Positions 18,208 through 24,290 of a DNA stretch of 24,290 nt are shown in pieces. How positions within the stretch are numbered: position 1 is the first letter of the stretch; every line of letters begins with the position of its first letter. The DNA comes from Trachipleistophora hominis (taxonomy: Eukaryota; Microsporidia; Pleistophoridae), in the NCBI GenBank assembly GCA_000316135.1, contig JH993847.1, positions 1 to 24,290 of the forward strand, written 5' to 3'. The position numbers and the translations under genes were made by a program. The notes under the pieces are model-generated. The model was not told where the DNA came from and searched no databases. It saw nothing but the letters and a program-made list of their open reading frames with translations.

Positions 18208-19488
18208 TCACATGTCATACGTAAATACCGCTATCTCTGCGCACGTATTACGCTTACATCCTACCACCACTCTACTCTCCGTACAGTACACCTTATAAAC
18301 ACTGCTAAGATTATCAATCAACGTTCTCTTAAACTGTGCATCCCTCAGATCATACACCTTCACTCTGCTATGCACCCCCACAAACAGACACTCGTTCTTA
18401 AGCGCTATCGTAGTGATCGGCATACTCTCCACAATCTTACTGCGCAGCGTTCCTGTGCGCAGGTCCCATATACAAATATGGCCGTCTGCACCTGCGCTCA
18501 CGAGCAGGTGATCAATGCGCTGCACAGGATCACTCGTCAGCTCTAACCATGCTACGATCGAGCGGTGCGCGTGCAGGGTGGTAACAAACTGCCCCTTCAT
18601 GTCTGACACGTGGATGAACGTGTCCTGGCCGCCCGATATTATGTGGTTCCTGCCGATGAGCACGGCGTACACGCGCAGAAGGTGCGATTTGAGCCGGCGT
18701 ACCATCGTGCCCTTCGGATAGTCCCACAGAATGACCGTGCCGTCGTACGAGCCGGACACGAGCATCGTGTGGCACACGTCAATGCATCGCACGCTTTCGC
18801 CGTGCCCGCGCAGCGTGTGCAGCAGCACGCCGTCCATGTTCCACACCTTAACGGTGCTGTCACGTGCACCCGACACGATGTAATCCTTGTACACCCTCAG
18901 ACAGCGCACGGTAGACCGGTGCCCCTTCAGATGGCGCAACGGCCAGCCGGTCACAAAGTCCCACACGCGGATGCTCTTGTCAGTGCTGCCACTCACAATG
19001 ACATCCTTGTGCCACTGGAACGTCCACACCCCTCCAAAATGGCCCACCAGGTTTCTTCGCAGATTGCCGTCCACATCAAAGATCTTTATGCTCTGGTCGT
19101 CCGATGATACCACGATGTACCGGTCGTTGCACTGCACGTGCGTTATGTCCGGCTGGTTGGTGCTAAACACCGTTCTACTCTCCATGTGCCCGTTCATCCA
19201 GCACCGGCGTATCCGGCAGTACTGCTTGTATGCCGCAAAGTAGCCGTCACTTCTCTCCACCCTGCGCGTTGATACGTTGCTCAGCATGCACTTGCTGTGC
19301 CACAGCACGTAATTGCTCGTGATCTTGTGCTGCAGCCCTCTGAGCTTGCTCAGATTCTTTATGTTGGGGAGGGACAGGGGGATGAGCACCTTGGAGAGCA
19401 GCTCGTTTGGCAGTTTATGCAATGAGTTTGCTATTTTTATGCGTTTTTTTGTGTTTGTCATGCACTGCGGTGCGTTTTGAGGGGGCAT
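18208..19488 (-). CDS. CDC4: F-box/WD40 protein, Cdc4/Fbw7 type SCF substrate receptor
   Basis: Substrate receptor of an SCF ubiquitin ligase; binds phosphorylated degrons (in yeast Sic1, to start S phase). Seen (426 aa): F-box-like region (about 24-67: LPNELLSKVLIPLSLPNI), linker, then a WD40 propeller from about 113 to the end with repeats such as VSGSTDKSIRVWDF, VSGARDSTVKVWN, VSGSYDGTVILWD and VSAGADGHICIWDL. The three phosphodegron-binding arginines of Fbw7 have counterparts at Arg195 (STVRC), Arg209 (GARD) and Arg234 (ESVRC), with near-identical spacing. The order of blade sequences, including GGVW before SGSTD, follows yeast Cdc4. It lacks the long N-terminal extension and dimerisation region of yeast Cdc4 (779 aa). 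ATG at 19488 is preferred over Met10: CCCCCC lies 17-22 bases upstream. The next gene on the same strand is Rbx1, the RING subunit of the same ligase. Confidence 0.9.
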   Translation of the reverse strand: MPPQNAPQCMTNTKKRIKIANSLHKLPNELLSKVLIPLSLPNIKNLSKLRGLQHKITSNYVLWHSKCMLSNVSTRRVERSDGYFAAYKQYCRIRRCWMNGHMESRTVFSTNQPDITHVQCNDRYIVVSSDDQSIKIFDVDGNLRRNLVGHFGGVWTFQWHKDVIVSGSTDKSIRVWDFVTGWPLRHLKGHRSTVRCLRVYKDYIVSGARDSTVKVWNMDGVLLHTLRGHGESVRCIDVCHTMLVSGSYDGTVILWDYPKGTMVRRLKSHLLRVYAVLIGRNHIISGGQDTFIHVSDMKGQFVTTLHAHRSIVAWLELTSDPVQRIDHLLVSAGADGHICIWDLRTGTLRSKIVESMPITTIALKNECLFVGVHSRVKVYDLRDAQFKRTLIDNLSSVYKVYCTESRVVVGCKRNTCAEIAVFTYDM

Positions 19489-19504
19489 TTATTTTGTTGG
19501 TAAA

Positions 19505-19510
19505 GGGGGG
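19505..19510 (-). promoter_or_regulatory. CCCCCC start-site signal of cdc4
   Basis: Six C on the coding strand end 17 bases before the ATG, in line with the C-runs before the other genes of the window. Confidence 0.45.
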
Positions 19511-19544
19511 TTGATCATTACAAATGGAACGATTGTAATGAAAT

Positions 19545-19930
19545 AATGAAGGGCTGTGTTAGAGAATAATAGACTAGAAATTGTGTTAGAGAATAATAGT
19601 AAATATTGTTAGAGAATAATAGACTAGAAATTGTGTTAGAGAATAATAGAACGGGTCTTTTTGTTAGAGATTGGTAGTAAATATTGTTAGAGAATAGTAG
19701 TAAATATTTTGGTAGAGATTGGTAGTAAATATTGTTAGAGAACAATAGACTAGAAATTGTGTTAGATATGGTAAAAAGAGTTTTGTAGTAAATCTTTATG
19801 ATAGAGATTGGTAGAAAGGGTCTTAAGTTAGATATGGTAGAACAGGTGTTGTAGTAAATGGTTAAATTAGATATTTTGGTAGAGATTGATAGTAAATATT
19901 CATAATAGATATTAGTAAACTAGGACTGGT
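19545..19930. repeat. Degenerate tandem repeat of GTTAGAGAATAATAG units
   Basis: TGTTAGAGAATAATAGACTA and TGTTAGAGAATAATAGTAAA type units and shortened versions (GTTAGATATGGTAGA, GGTAGAGATTGGTAGTAAAT) recur about 15 times up to about 19910. Unit length varies between about 20 and 40 bases. A 75-codon minus-strand frame through it only translates the repeat. Confidence 0.85.
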
Positions 19931-20292
19931 GATGTAGGCTATTAATGTATAAAATTCTTATTGTGTGGTTTTAATGTAGATGGTAATAAATTAAATTTTT
20001 AATAATATATTAATAGTACAGATCAGGGATTGATACTGTGAAGAATAGAAACTATAACAGAAGATCTTTACTTACATAATAACGTTATACACAAATAATA
20101 TGATTTAATATCAGCAGAAACTTACAATGATTGTTATATTATGCTGTTCACATGTTCTTTTTACGTATTGAACGTGTAAAAAGGATGACGAGCAGTAGAG
20201 ATGGCCTAGAGATGGTTAGTATTTTTTTATAAGATAGTATCTTTTAGAAATTGTATCTACAATGGAATGGAGTATAAATAATATTAGTATTT

Positions 20293-20401
20293 AATATTAT
20301 TATTAGTATAAATAATATTTATTAATTATTATTAGTATTACTTAATATTATTATTAGTATCTTTTAATATTATTATTAGTATAAATAATATTTATTAATT
20401 A
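20293..20401. repeat. Duplicated AT-only block
   Basis: A 36-base block starting AATATTATTATTAGTATAAA and ending TTTATTAATTA occurs at 20293-20328 and again at 20366-20401, separated by related TATTATTAGTAT words. The second copy runs into the retroelement-leader-like fragment. Confidence 0.8.
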
Positions 20402-20432
20402 AAGATAGACGCTCTATGACAAACAAGTCTTA
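20389..20432 (+). repeat. Short retroelement-leader-like fragment
   Basis: TTTATTAATTAAAGATAGAC then GCTCTATGACAAACAAGTCT parallels the fragments at 17844-17886 and 23207-23248. All three are in the same orientation. Confidence 0.6.
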
Positions 20433-20629
20433 AAAATAATAATTATAACTAAGATAACAATAAAATGGTGTTTCTCTTCTTATCATCCTTTCGTTTATTA
20501 CCAATCGTACAATTTTATACTCCTTACATGACCAGCACACCAAGGGGGTTAAACTATCTTACAGTCATTACTAAATCGTTAGAATGGATCCTTAACTCTT
20601 ACCACCATACTTTATTTAACACTACATCA

Positions 20630-20908
20630 TCACTTACCAGCACCATGATTAAACTCCCATTTCTGCGTATCTAACGGACAAATAGGCTTAGACTTTAACC
20701 ACTGTGATATACAATGCGAATGAAATGCATGGTTGCACATTCCCCATGCTATCGTACATTCTGTGGTCACTGCTCGACCAGTCTGACACTCTATACACGT
20801 ATCCATTATGTGATTGCGACATATTGCACAGTTCTCTACCTGTGTGTCTAAGGACCATAGTGCTACGGGTGTAAAACTTAGTATTTCTATTGTTGGTTTT
20901 TTTGTCAT
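20630..20908 (-). CDS. RBX1: RING-H2 protein Rbx1 (Roc1/Hrt1), catalytic subunit of cullin-RING ligases
   Basis: Recruits the ubiquitin-charged E2 to cullin-based ligases, including SCF, in nucleus and cytosol. Seen (92 aa): the cullin-binding strand region ends in PVALWSLD (14-21), followed by [11 protein letters not shown] (26-36). The Rbx-specific extra zinc cluster and the RING ligands are all present: Cys27, Cys30, Cys38, Cys41, Cys51, Cys58, His60, His63, Cys66, Cys77 and Asp80 (the family's Asp in CPLD). The block [20 protein letters not shown] separates it from Apc11, which lacks this exact pattern. Length is close to the usual 108 aa with a shorter N-terminus; one Trp of the family's ALWAWD is Leu here. 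CCCCCC lies 6-11 bases before the ATG. Neighbour to cdc4 on the same strand. Confidence 0.96.
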   Translation of the reverse strand: MTKKPTIEILSFTPVALWSLDTQVENCAICRNHIMDTCIECQTGRAVTTECTIAWGMCNHAFHSHCISQWLKSKPICPLDTQKWEFNHGAGK

Positions 20909-20913
20909 TCTTT

Positions 20914-20919
20914 GGGGGG
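20914..20919 (-). promoter_or_regulatory. CCCCCC start-site signal of rbx1
   Basis: Six C on the coding strand end six bases before the ATG (CCCCCCAAAGAATG), like the C-runs of neighbouring genes. Confidence 0.5.
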
Positions 20920-21153
20920 TACTGTGAGATGAATGAACGATGATAATTTAAAAATGATTAGGGTTGAAGAATTGTGGGGGTGCCGTATTTATGGTAGAGA
21001 TAGGTAAATCGGCTCTGGAAAGGTGTTGAATTGAAGAGAAAAGTGGGATATGATGGCAACACCCTATAAACAGGAGAGATATACTGTGGTATATAGATGG
21101 TATGTCTTTGTTTTTCTACAAGGGCCTTTGTTCACTTTTACTACCACATAATT

Positions 21154-21240
21154 AAAAGTAGTTTAATTCTCTTTCATACACTCTATCTAATCAAATACAC
21201 TCTTCTGGGCTAATCATGGCCACCGGCCTTTGTTTTTTTT
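21154..21240 (+). repeat. Dispersed short repeat, copy C
   Basis: The longest copy together with A: AAAAGTAGTTTAA, CTAATCAAATACACTCTTCT, then GGGCTAATCATGGCCACCGG and CCTTTG. The usual GGTTCATAGAAA end is replaced by a T-run and GAAGAAA. Confidence 0.85.
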
Positions 21241-21280
21241 GAAGAAACACGTTTAATTAATAATTCAACATTCACCCAAT

Positions 21281-21307
21281 ACCTACCGGCCTTTGGTTCA
21301 TGGAAAT
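21281..21307 (+). repeat. Dispersed short repeat, copy D (core only)
   Basis: ACCTACCGGCCTTTGGTTCA followed by TGGAAAT matches the right half of the family core. CTTCTTTTAATCCGCTGAGA at 21326-21345, to its right, looks like a separate left half, as in copies E and G. Confidence 0.7.
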
Positions 21308-21567
21308 TGTACCACACGCACATCTTCTTTTAATCCGCTGAGATCAACCACGACTAGATGATATGTACTCAGTTTACATTATGATAGAATGCGTATGTTG
21401 CACGAGTAGAACGTTCTATATTAACATCTAGTATGGTAATTACAACTAATGATAAGATATTTCATTTAATATTGACATGAGGACAATCCTAACAATTACA
21501 TTCTGTACCGCAGTGTAATAGTGTTGTAGCCTTGCTTCGTTTTAAATACGTAAAATAATCCCTTTAT

Positions 21568-22056
21568 TTAACGTTTTGTAACATTATAGAATAATCTATC
21601 GCTTGCATTGTCTTTTTCTCTCGTAAATCTTTCCAAATTCTTTTGAACATGTGTTGCCTGTTTGTCTATTGCTCGTATATTCTCGTTCTGTACGCCCTTT
21701 AACTCTTCCAAATACCTCTCAATCTCAGTAAAACACGTGCTTTTTATTTTTCTTATTTTGGCAATCTGTTTTTCAAGTTCCTTTTGCCGTTTGGTAATCA
21801 CCACATTAAACTTTTCAATCTTGCTGTTTAGGTCTGCAATAATTGCCTTGGCATTGAAATCATTTAGCAGCGCAGTTATTTCCTTCTTTGTGTTCGTGAG
21901 CCTTTTTTGTTTTCGTTGTAGCAATGCTTTTATCTCCTTCTTCTTATTGTGGGTAATGATGTTTAATTCGTTCATAAGATTTGTCTTGAAGGTCGAGTTT
22001 TCCCTTTTAATTGCTTCTCTGATGTTTATGAGTTCTTTCATTGATTTACTCTTCAT
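21568..22056 (-). CDS. Unknown coiled-coil protein
   Basis: The family is not recognised. The 162 residues are almost entirely helical and charged: Lys/Glu/Asn-rich with regular hydrophobic spacing from about residue 8 to 150 (for example ELNIITHNKKKEIKALLQRK, then KKEITALLNDF and IEKFNVVITKRQKELEKQI). It has one Cys and no Trp, no signal peptide and no membrane segment. Such proteins in microsporidia are often cytoskeletal, kinetochore or membrane-tether parts, but nothing here decides this. ATG at 22056 is the first in frame; unlike its neighbours it has no C-run close by, although TAAATTTTTTC-like sequence lies further upstream. An intact frame of this length with strongly non-random composition supports a real gene. 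Confidence 0.75.
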   Translation of the reverse strand: MKSKSMKELINIREAIKRENSTFKTNLMNELNIITHNKKKEIKALLQRKQKRLTNTKKEITALLNDFNAKAIIADLNSKIEKFNVVITKRQKELEKQIAKIRKIKSTCFTEIERYLEELKGVQNENIRAIDKQATHVQKNLERFTREKDNASDRLFYNVTKR

Positions 22057-22128
22057 TTGTGCATAAACAGCTATTTTTCTTTTGTTTTAGTGTTTATGCG
22101 TAGAAAAAATTTAGGAATTGAACGTAGG

Positions 22129-22192
22129 ATTTCATGAACTAAAGGCTGGTGGGCATGTTCGGTCTCAGCGGCCCAGAAAATATGTTTGATTA
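22129..22192 (-). repeat. Dispersed short repeat, copy E (inverted)
   Basis: The only copy in the opposite orientation. Read on the minus strand it gives TTTTCTGGGCCGCTGAGACC, then CATGCCCACCAGCCTTTAG and TTCATGAAAT, a full-length match. It lies about 75 bases upstream of the coiled-coil gene. Confidence 0.8.
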
Positions 22193-22696
22193 CGTAATGT
22201 GTATGAAGAAGATAATTAAATACACTCTTTAAAAAAATTTGGACTTATGGTTAGATGACTAATTATCGATATATGATTGGGTACATGTAGGTTATATGTG
22301 TTACTTTGCGTTATAATACGAACAATATCATACATTAATGTGAAGTAAATAATTAGTTTATGGCTATATTACGGTCATCTTTATTTTAAATCAAAGTTAG
22401 ATATATTTATCGTTTCGCATGCCTTCATGAAGGTGTTATTGCTTATTTTATGGTACAATTTTTGTTGAGGACAAAAATTTAATTTGCAATGGAAATTTTA
22501 AATTCATTTGTTATTATAAAGTGGTTTATCTATTGTTTATATGAAGAGGTAGTTGTTTTAACACTGATATGTAAACAATTTATAATTCGTGCTAGGGTCC
22601 TTAATGTGCATTTTGGTTCGCTGTAAAATAGCGATATTTAATCATAAAACAGTTTTTAAAAATACGTTAAATTATTTGTTTGTACATCTTATCATT

Positions 22697-22753
22697 CATA
22701 CACACTCTTCTGCTCCGTTAAGATCGGCTGTGATTATTGGTTTTTGATAGAAA
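22697..22753 (+). repeat. Dispersed short repeat, copy G
   Basis: CATACACACTCTTCTGCTCC, then GTTAAGATCGGCTGTGATTA and TTGGTTTTTGATAGAAA match the family outline with more mismatches in the right half. Confidence 0.6.
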
Positions 22754-22884
22754 TCGATGCACTGTAATAATACCATGCTTTCATGTTAAGAGATCAATAC
22801 ACTATTAATCATATATTTTGCGTTGTGGTACCTTATATTCATTTATGTAACATTCAAAGTCTATTTATTTTATGTTATATACTA

Positions 22885-23248
22885 GCTACACTATTCCGTT
22901 CATGAAACGGAAGTTTAAATTGATACACATTCGATAGAAGTTGTTGTTTTTTTGTTCCTAAATTCATTTCAAATCGACCATTTTCCTTTCTTTTGCATTT
23001 CTCATCAAGGGGCTAAGAAAATTAAGTTTCTGTCGGCACTATATAATTAAGTTAAACATCGATCGTAAATGGCCGTTAAGTGAGTTTGGGAACCTAGGGA
23101 TCGAATAACAATAAGTAACTTATCAACAATAGAGAAAATAAGAAATAATATTTTTGGAATTTTTATCGAATTGACCAATCAACTTGTGGGTTGACTTTTT
23201 ATTATTATGAGATTAATAAAAGGACCCCTTGTGACAGACAAGTCTTAC
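22885..23248 (+). repeat. Probable 5' LTR or leader of the retroelement
   Basis: Collinear with 7205-7540 over about 330 bases. The right end (AATAAAAGGACCCCTTGTGA, then CAGACAAGTCTTACA) recurs at 17844 and 20389 without the rest. TGGAGAACCCAGACGC directly after it could be a primer-binding site because it begins TGG, but no matching tRNA was identified. Exact LTR limits cannot be set from one copy. Confidence 0.55.
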
Positions 23249-23821
23249 ATGATGGAGAACCCAGACGCAGAGACTATAACAAGTGGGCCAGAAAAGACAA
23301 TGGAACTCAAAATAGAAACTGGTGGAATAGAAGGTGAGAATGAAAATCATATTTGTTTTGAAAAGCTTGGGTGACCAAGAATCAATGCAATTTTTAAGGT
23401 TTAATGAAAGAACCTAGAATTACAGTTGATTAAGAAGTGAAATAATTAATAAAGGAATCTCTGAGGAAAGAAAAGCTGGAGAGAAGGGACGAATAGAGAA
23501 CTTTGAAGAAAAGTTAGAAAATTTTAATGAATGGGAGGCATTGGTGGAAGCGAGAAATAGCAAAAAGGATGGATTTGCAGTAAAAACAATAACTGGCTGA
23601 AAGTATCACAAAGAAGGATATTACTAATAGAGAATGTGCAGCAAGTTGGCAAACTAAAAAAAAGATTCGGATTGTTCATATAAACATTATAAAAAAGAGT
23701 ATTCAAATAAACATAGCACCAAAGTTTAAATCCGCAAAAAATAATCAATAGATAAGTCTCGTGATGTTTTTGCACAAGAAGATAAGAAAAAAGTAAAGTT
23801 AAGACGTGGAATGCCGAAAAG
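23249..23821 (+). pseudogene. Broken gag-like region
   Basis: From ATG at 23249 a frame opens with MMENPDAETITSG and stops after 41 codons at 23372. Charged helical peptide continues in other frames (for example KLENFNEWEALVEARN near 23512-23560). Near 23600-23637 a Lys-Tyr-His-Lys-Glu-Gly stretch, spaced before an Arg-Glu-Cys, resembles a zinc knuckle in which most ligand positions are lost. Multiple stops and frame changes make it non-functional. Assignment as gag depends on position before RT. Confidence 0.4.
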
Positions 23822-24290
23822 ATGATAAAGAAAGGAATTGGAATACGATGGTCTCTTAAAGACAGAGTTAGTGAATATTTGAAGAGATTGGAAAGAAAGA
23901 GAATAATAATAAAATCAAAATCTGATTGGAGGAATCCTGTAAAAGCAATTGAAAACCCGGATGATGGGATGAGAATAGTAAGCAATTTAATGTTACTGAA
24001 TGATCTTACTGAAAAAGATCTATATAAAATTCCGGACATGAAGAGAATTGTTAAGGCAACAACAGGATCAAAAAATCTAACAGTTTTGGATCTAAAAGAA
24101 GGTTATTATCAAATAGAGATAGAGGAGACGGATAAACATAAGACCGCATTTGAGTTTGGAAATAATGTGTATGAATGGTATGGGATGGTCATGGGTTTTA
24201 AAAATACACCCATGATATTTCAACGAGTTATTAACCGTTCTAGATGGATTAATTGGTAACGGCGTACAGGCATACATGAATGATATAATG
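23822..24290 (+). pseudogene. Reverse transcriptase fragment, frameshifted, catalytic motif altered
   Basis: The frame at 23822-24259 has clear Ty3/gypsy RT features: LKDRVSEYLKRLERKRIII, then SDWRNPVKAIENPDDGMRIV and LMLLNDLTEKDLYKIPDM, the first catalytic Asp in VLDLKEGYYQIEI (Asp90), and GMVMGFKNTPMIFQRVIN. It then loses frame near 24234-24238. The expected continuation is in the +1 frame (VLDGLIGNGVQAYMNDIM) to the window end. The second catalytic motif reads Tyr-Met-Asn-Asp instead of Tyr-x-Asp-Asp, so both a shift and a lost catalytic Asp mark it as dead. Codon use is AT-rich, unlike the core genes. Confidence 0.85.

Larger units (their letters stand above)
19489..20629. other. Spacer between cdc4 and rbx1 with degenerate repeats
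   Basis: No gene was seen. The half next to cdc4 is a degenerate GTTAGAGAATAATAG repeat field. The half next to rbx1 includes a duplicated AT-only block and a retroelement-leader-like fragment. A frame at 20465-20674 on the plus strand overlaps the end of rbx1 and has no recognisable feature. Confidence 0.65.
20909..21567. other. Spacer between rbx1 and coiled-coil gene
   Basis: It contains no gene but two or three copies of the dispersed short repeat (21154-21240 and 21281-21307, with a partial GGGCCTTTGTTCACTTTT at 21122). The CCCCCC run (20914-20919, minus strand) next to rbx1 is its start signal. Confidence 0.65.
22057..22884. other. AT-rich spacer before the retroelement
   Basis: No gene was seen. 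It contains two dispersed repeat copies: E on the minus strand (22129-22192) and G (22697-22753). The rest is AT-rich. Confidence 0.6.
22885..24290 (+). mobile_element. Decayed Ty3/gypsy-type LTR retroelement, 5' part
   Basis: An LTR-like region (22885-23248, also present as a diverged copy at 7205-7540) is followed by broken gag-like frames and then a reverse transcriptase segment cut by the window end. Only the 5' side is visible, so target-site duplication and 3' LTR cannot be judged. The coding part is interrupted several times, so the copy is not autonomous. Confidence 0.75.

Noticed and set aside
19518..19745. 75-codon minus-strand frame with repeated FSNNIYY
   Set aside because: Translation of the degenerate tandem repeat upstream of cdc4.
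1..24290. CRISPR array, bacterial operon or prophage content
   Set aside because: No regularly spaced identical repeats with unique spacers, no ribosome binding sites; all recognisable genes are eukaryotic.

Overview
The window looks like a contig piece from a microsporidian (obligate intracellular fungal-related parasite) nuclear genome. The evidence is a set of short, intronless, eukaryote-specific genes (alanyl-tRNA synthetase, Rpb6, V-ATPase subunits a and e, a Cdc4-type F-box/WD40 protein, Rbx1), a C-run (CCC to CCCCCC) a few bases upstream of most start codons as reported for microsporidia, and a decayed Ty3/gypsy-type retroelement. Composition is two-tier: the large conserved genes are clearly GC-richer than the very AT-rich spacers, which are long for a microsporidian. 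The species cannot be settled; a genus with relaxed intergenic regions (for example the Trachipleistophora/Vavraia group) is only a guess.

Layout. 1-2125: AT-rich spacer with small tandem repeats. 2126-5245 (-): alanyl-tRNA synthetase with two low-complexity inserts. 5246-8525: gene-free spacer with a 30-bp tandem repeat, a diverged LTR-like copy and two copies of a dispersed short repeat. 8526-9695 (+): unknown membrane protein. 10154-10513 (+): RNA polymerase subunit Rpb6. 10627-10715: GC-rich segment with three consecutive hairpins, a possible structured RNA. 11370-11576 (-): V-ATPase subunit e. 11577-13779: spacer with a possible small pseudogene. 13780-16500 (+): V-ATPase subunit a with an insert of about 190 residues. 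17100-17465 (+): probable Rpb7/Rpa43-type polymerase stalk subunit. 18208-19488 (-): Cdc4. 20630-20908 (-): Rbx1. 21568-22056 (-): unknown coiled-coil protein. 22885-24290: LTR-like sequence followed by gag/pol remnants that run off the window end.

Genes that work together. V-ATPase subunits a and e are both membrane (Vo) components and are consecutive recognisable genes, about 2.2 kb apart in divergent orientation. Cdc4 (substrate receptor) and Rbx1 (RING subunit) belong to the same SCF ubiquitin ligase and are consecutive genes on the minus strand. Rpb6 and the stalk-like subunit are both RNA polymerase components. No operon-like overlap is seen.

No clearly new multi-gene system is visible. 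The most promising odd features are a cysteine-pair-rich insert inside the AlaRS editing region, a dispersed short repeat family of at least seven copies, the three-hairpin segment downstream of rpb6, and a 25-bp duplication that moved the start codon of the polymerase-like gene away from its C-run. All functional statements come from reading protein motifs by eye; no database search was run.
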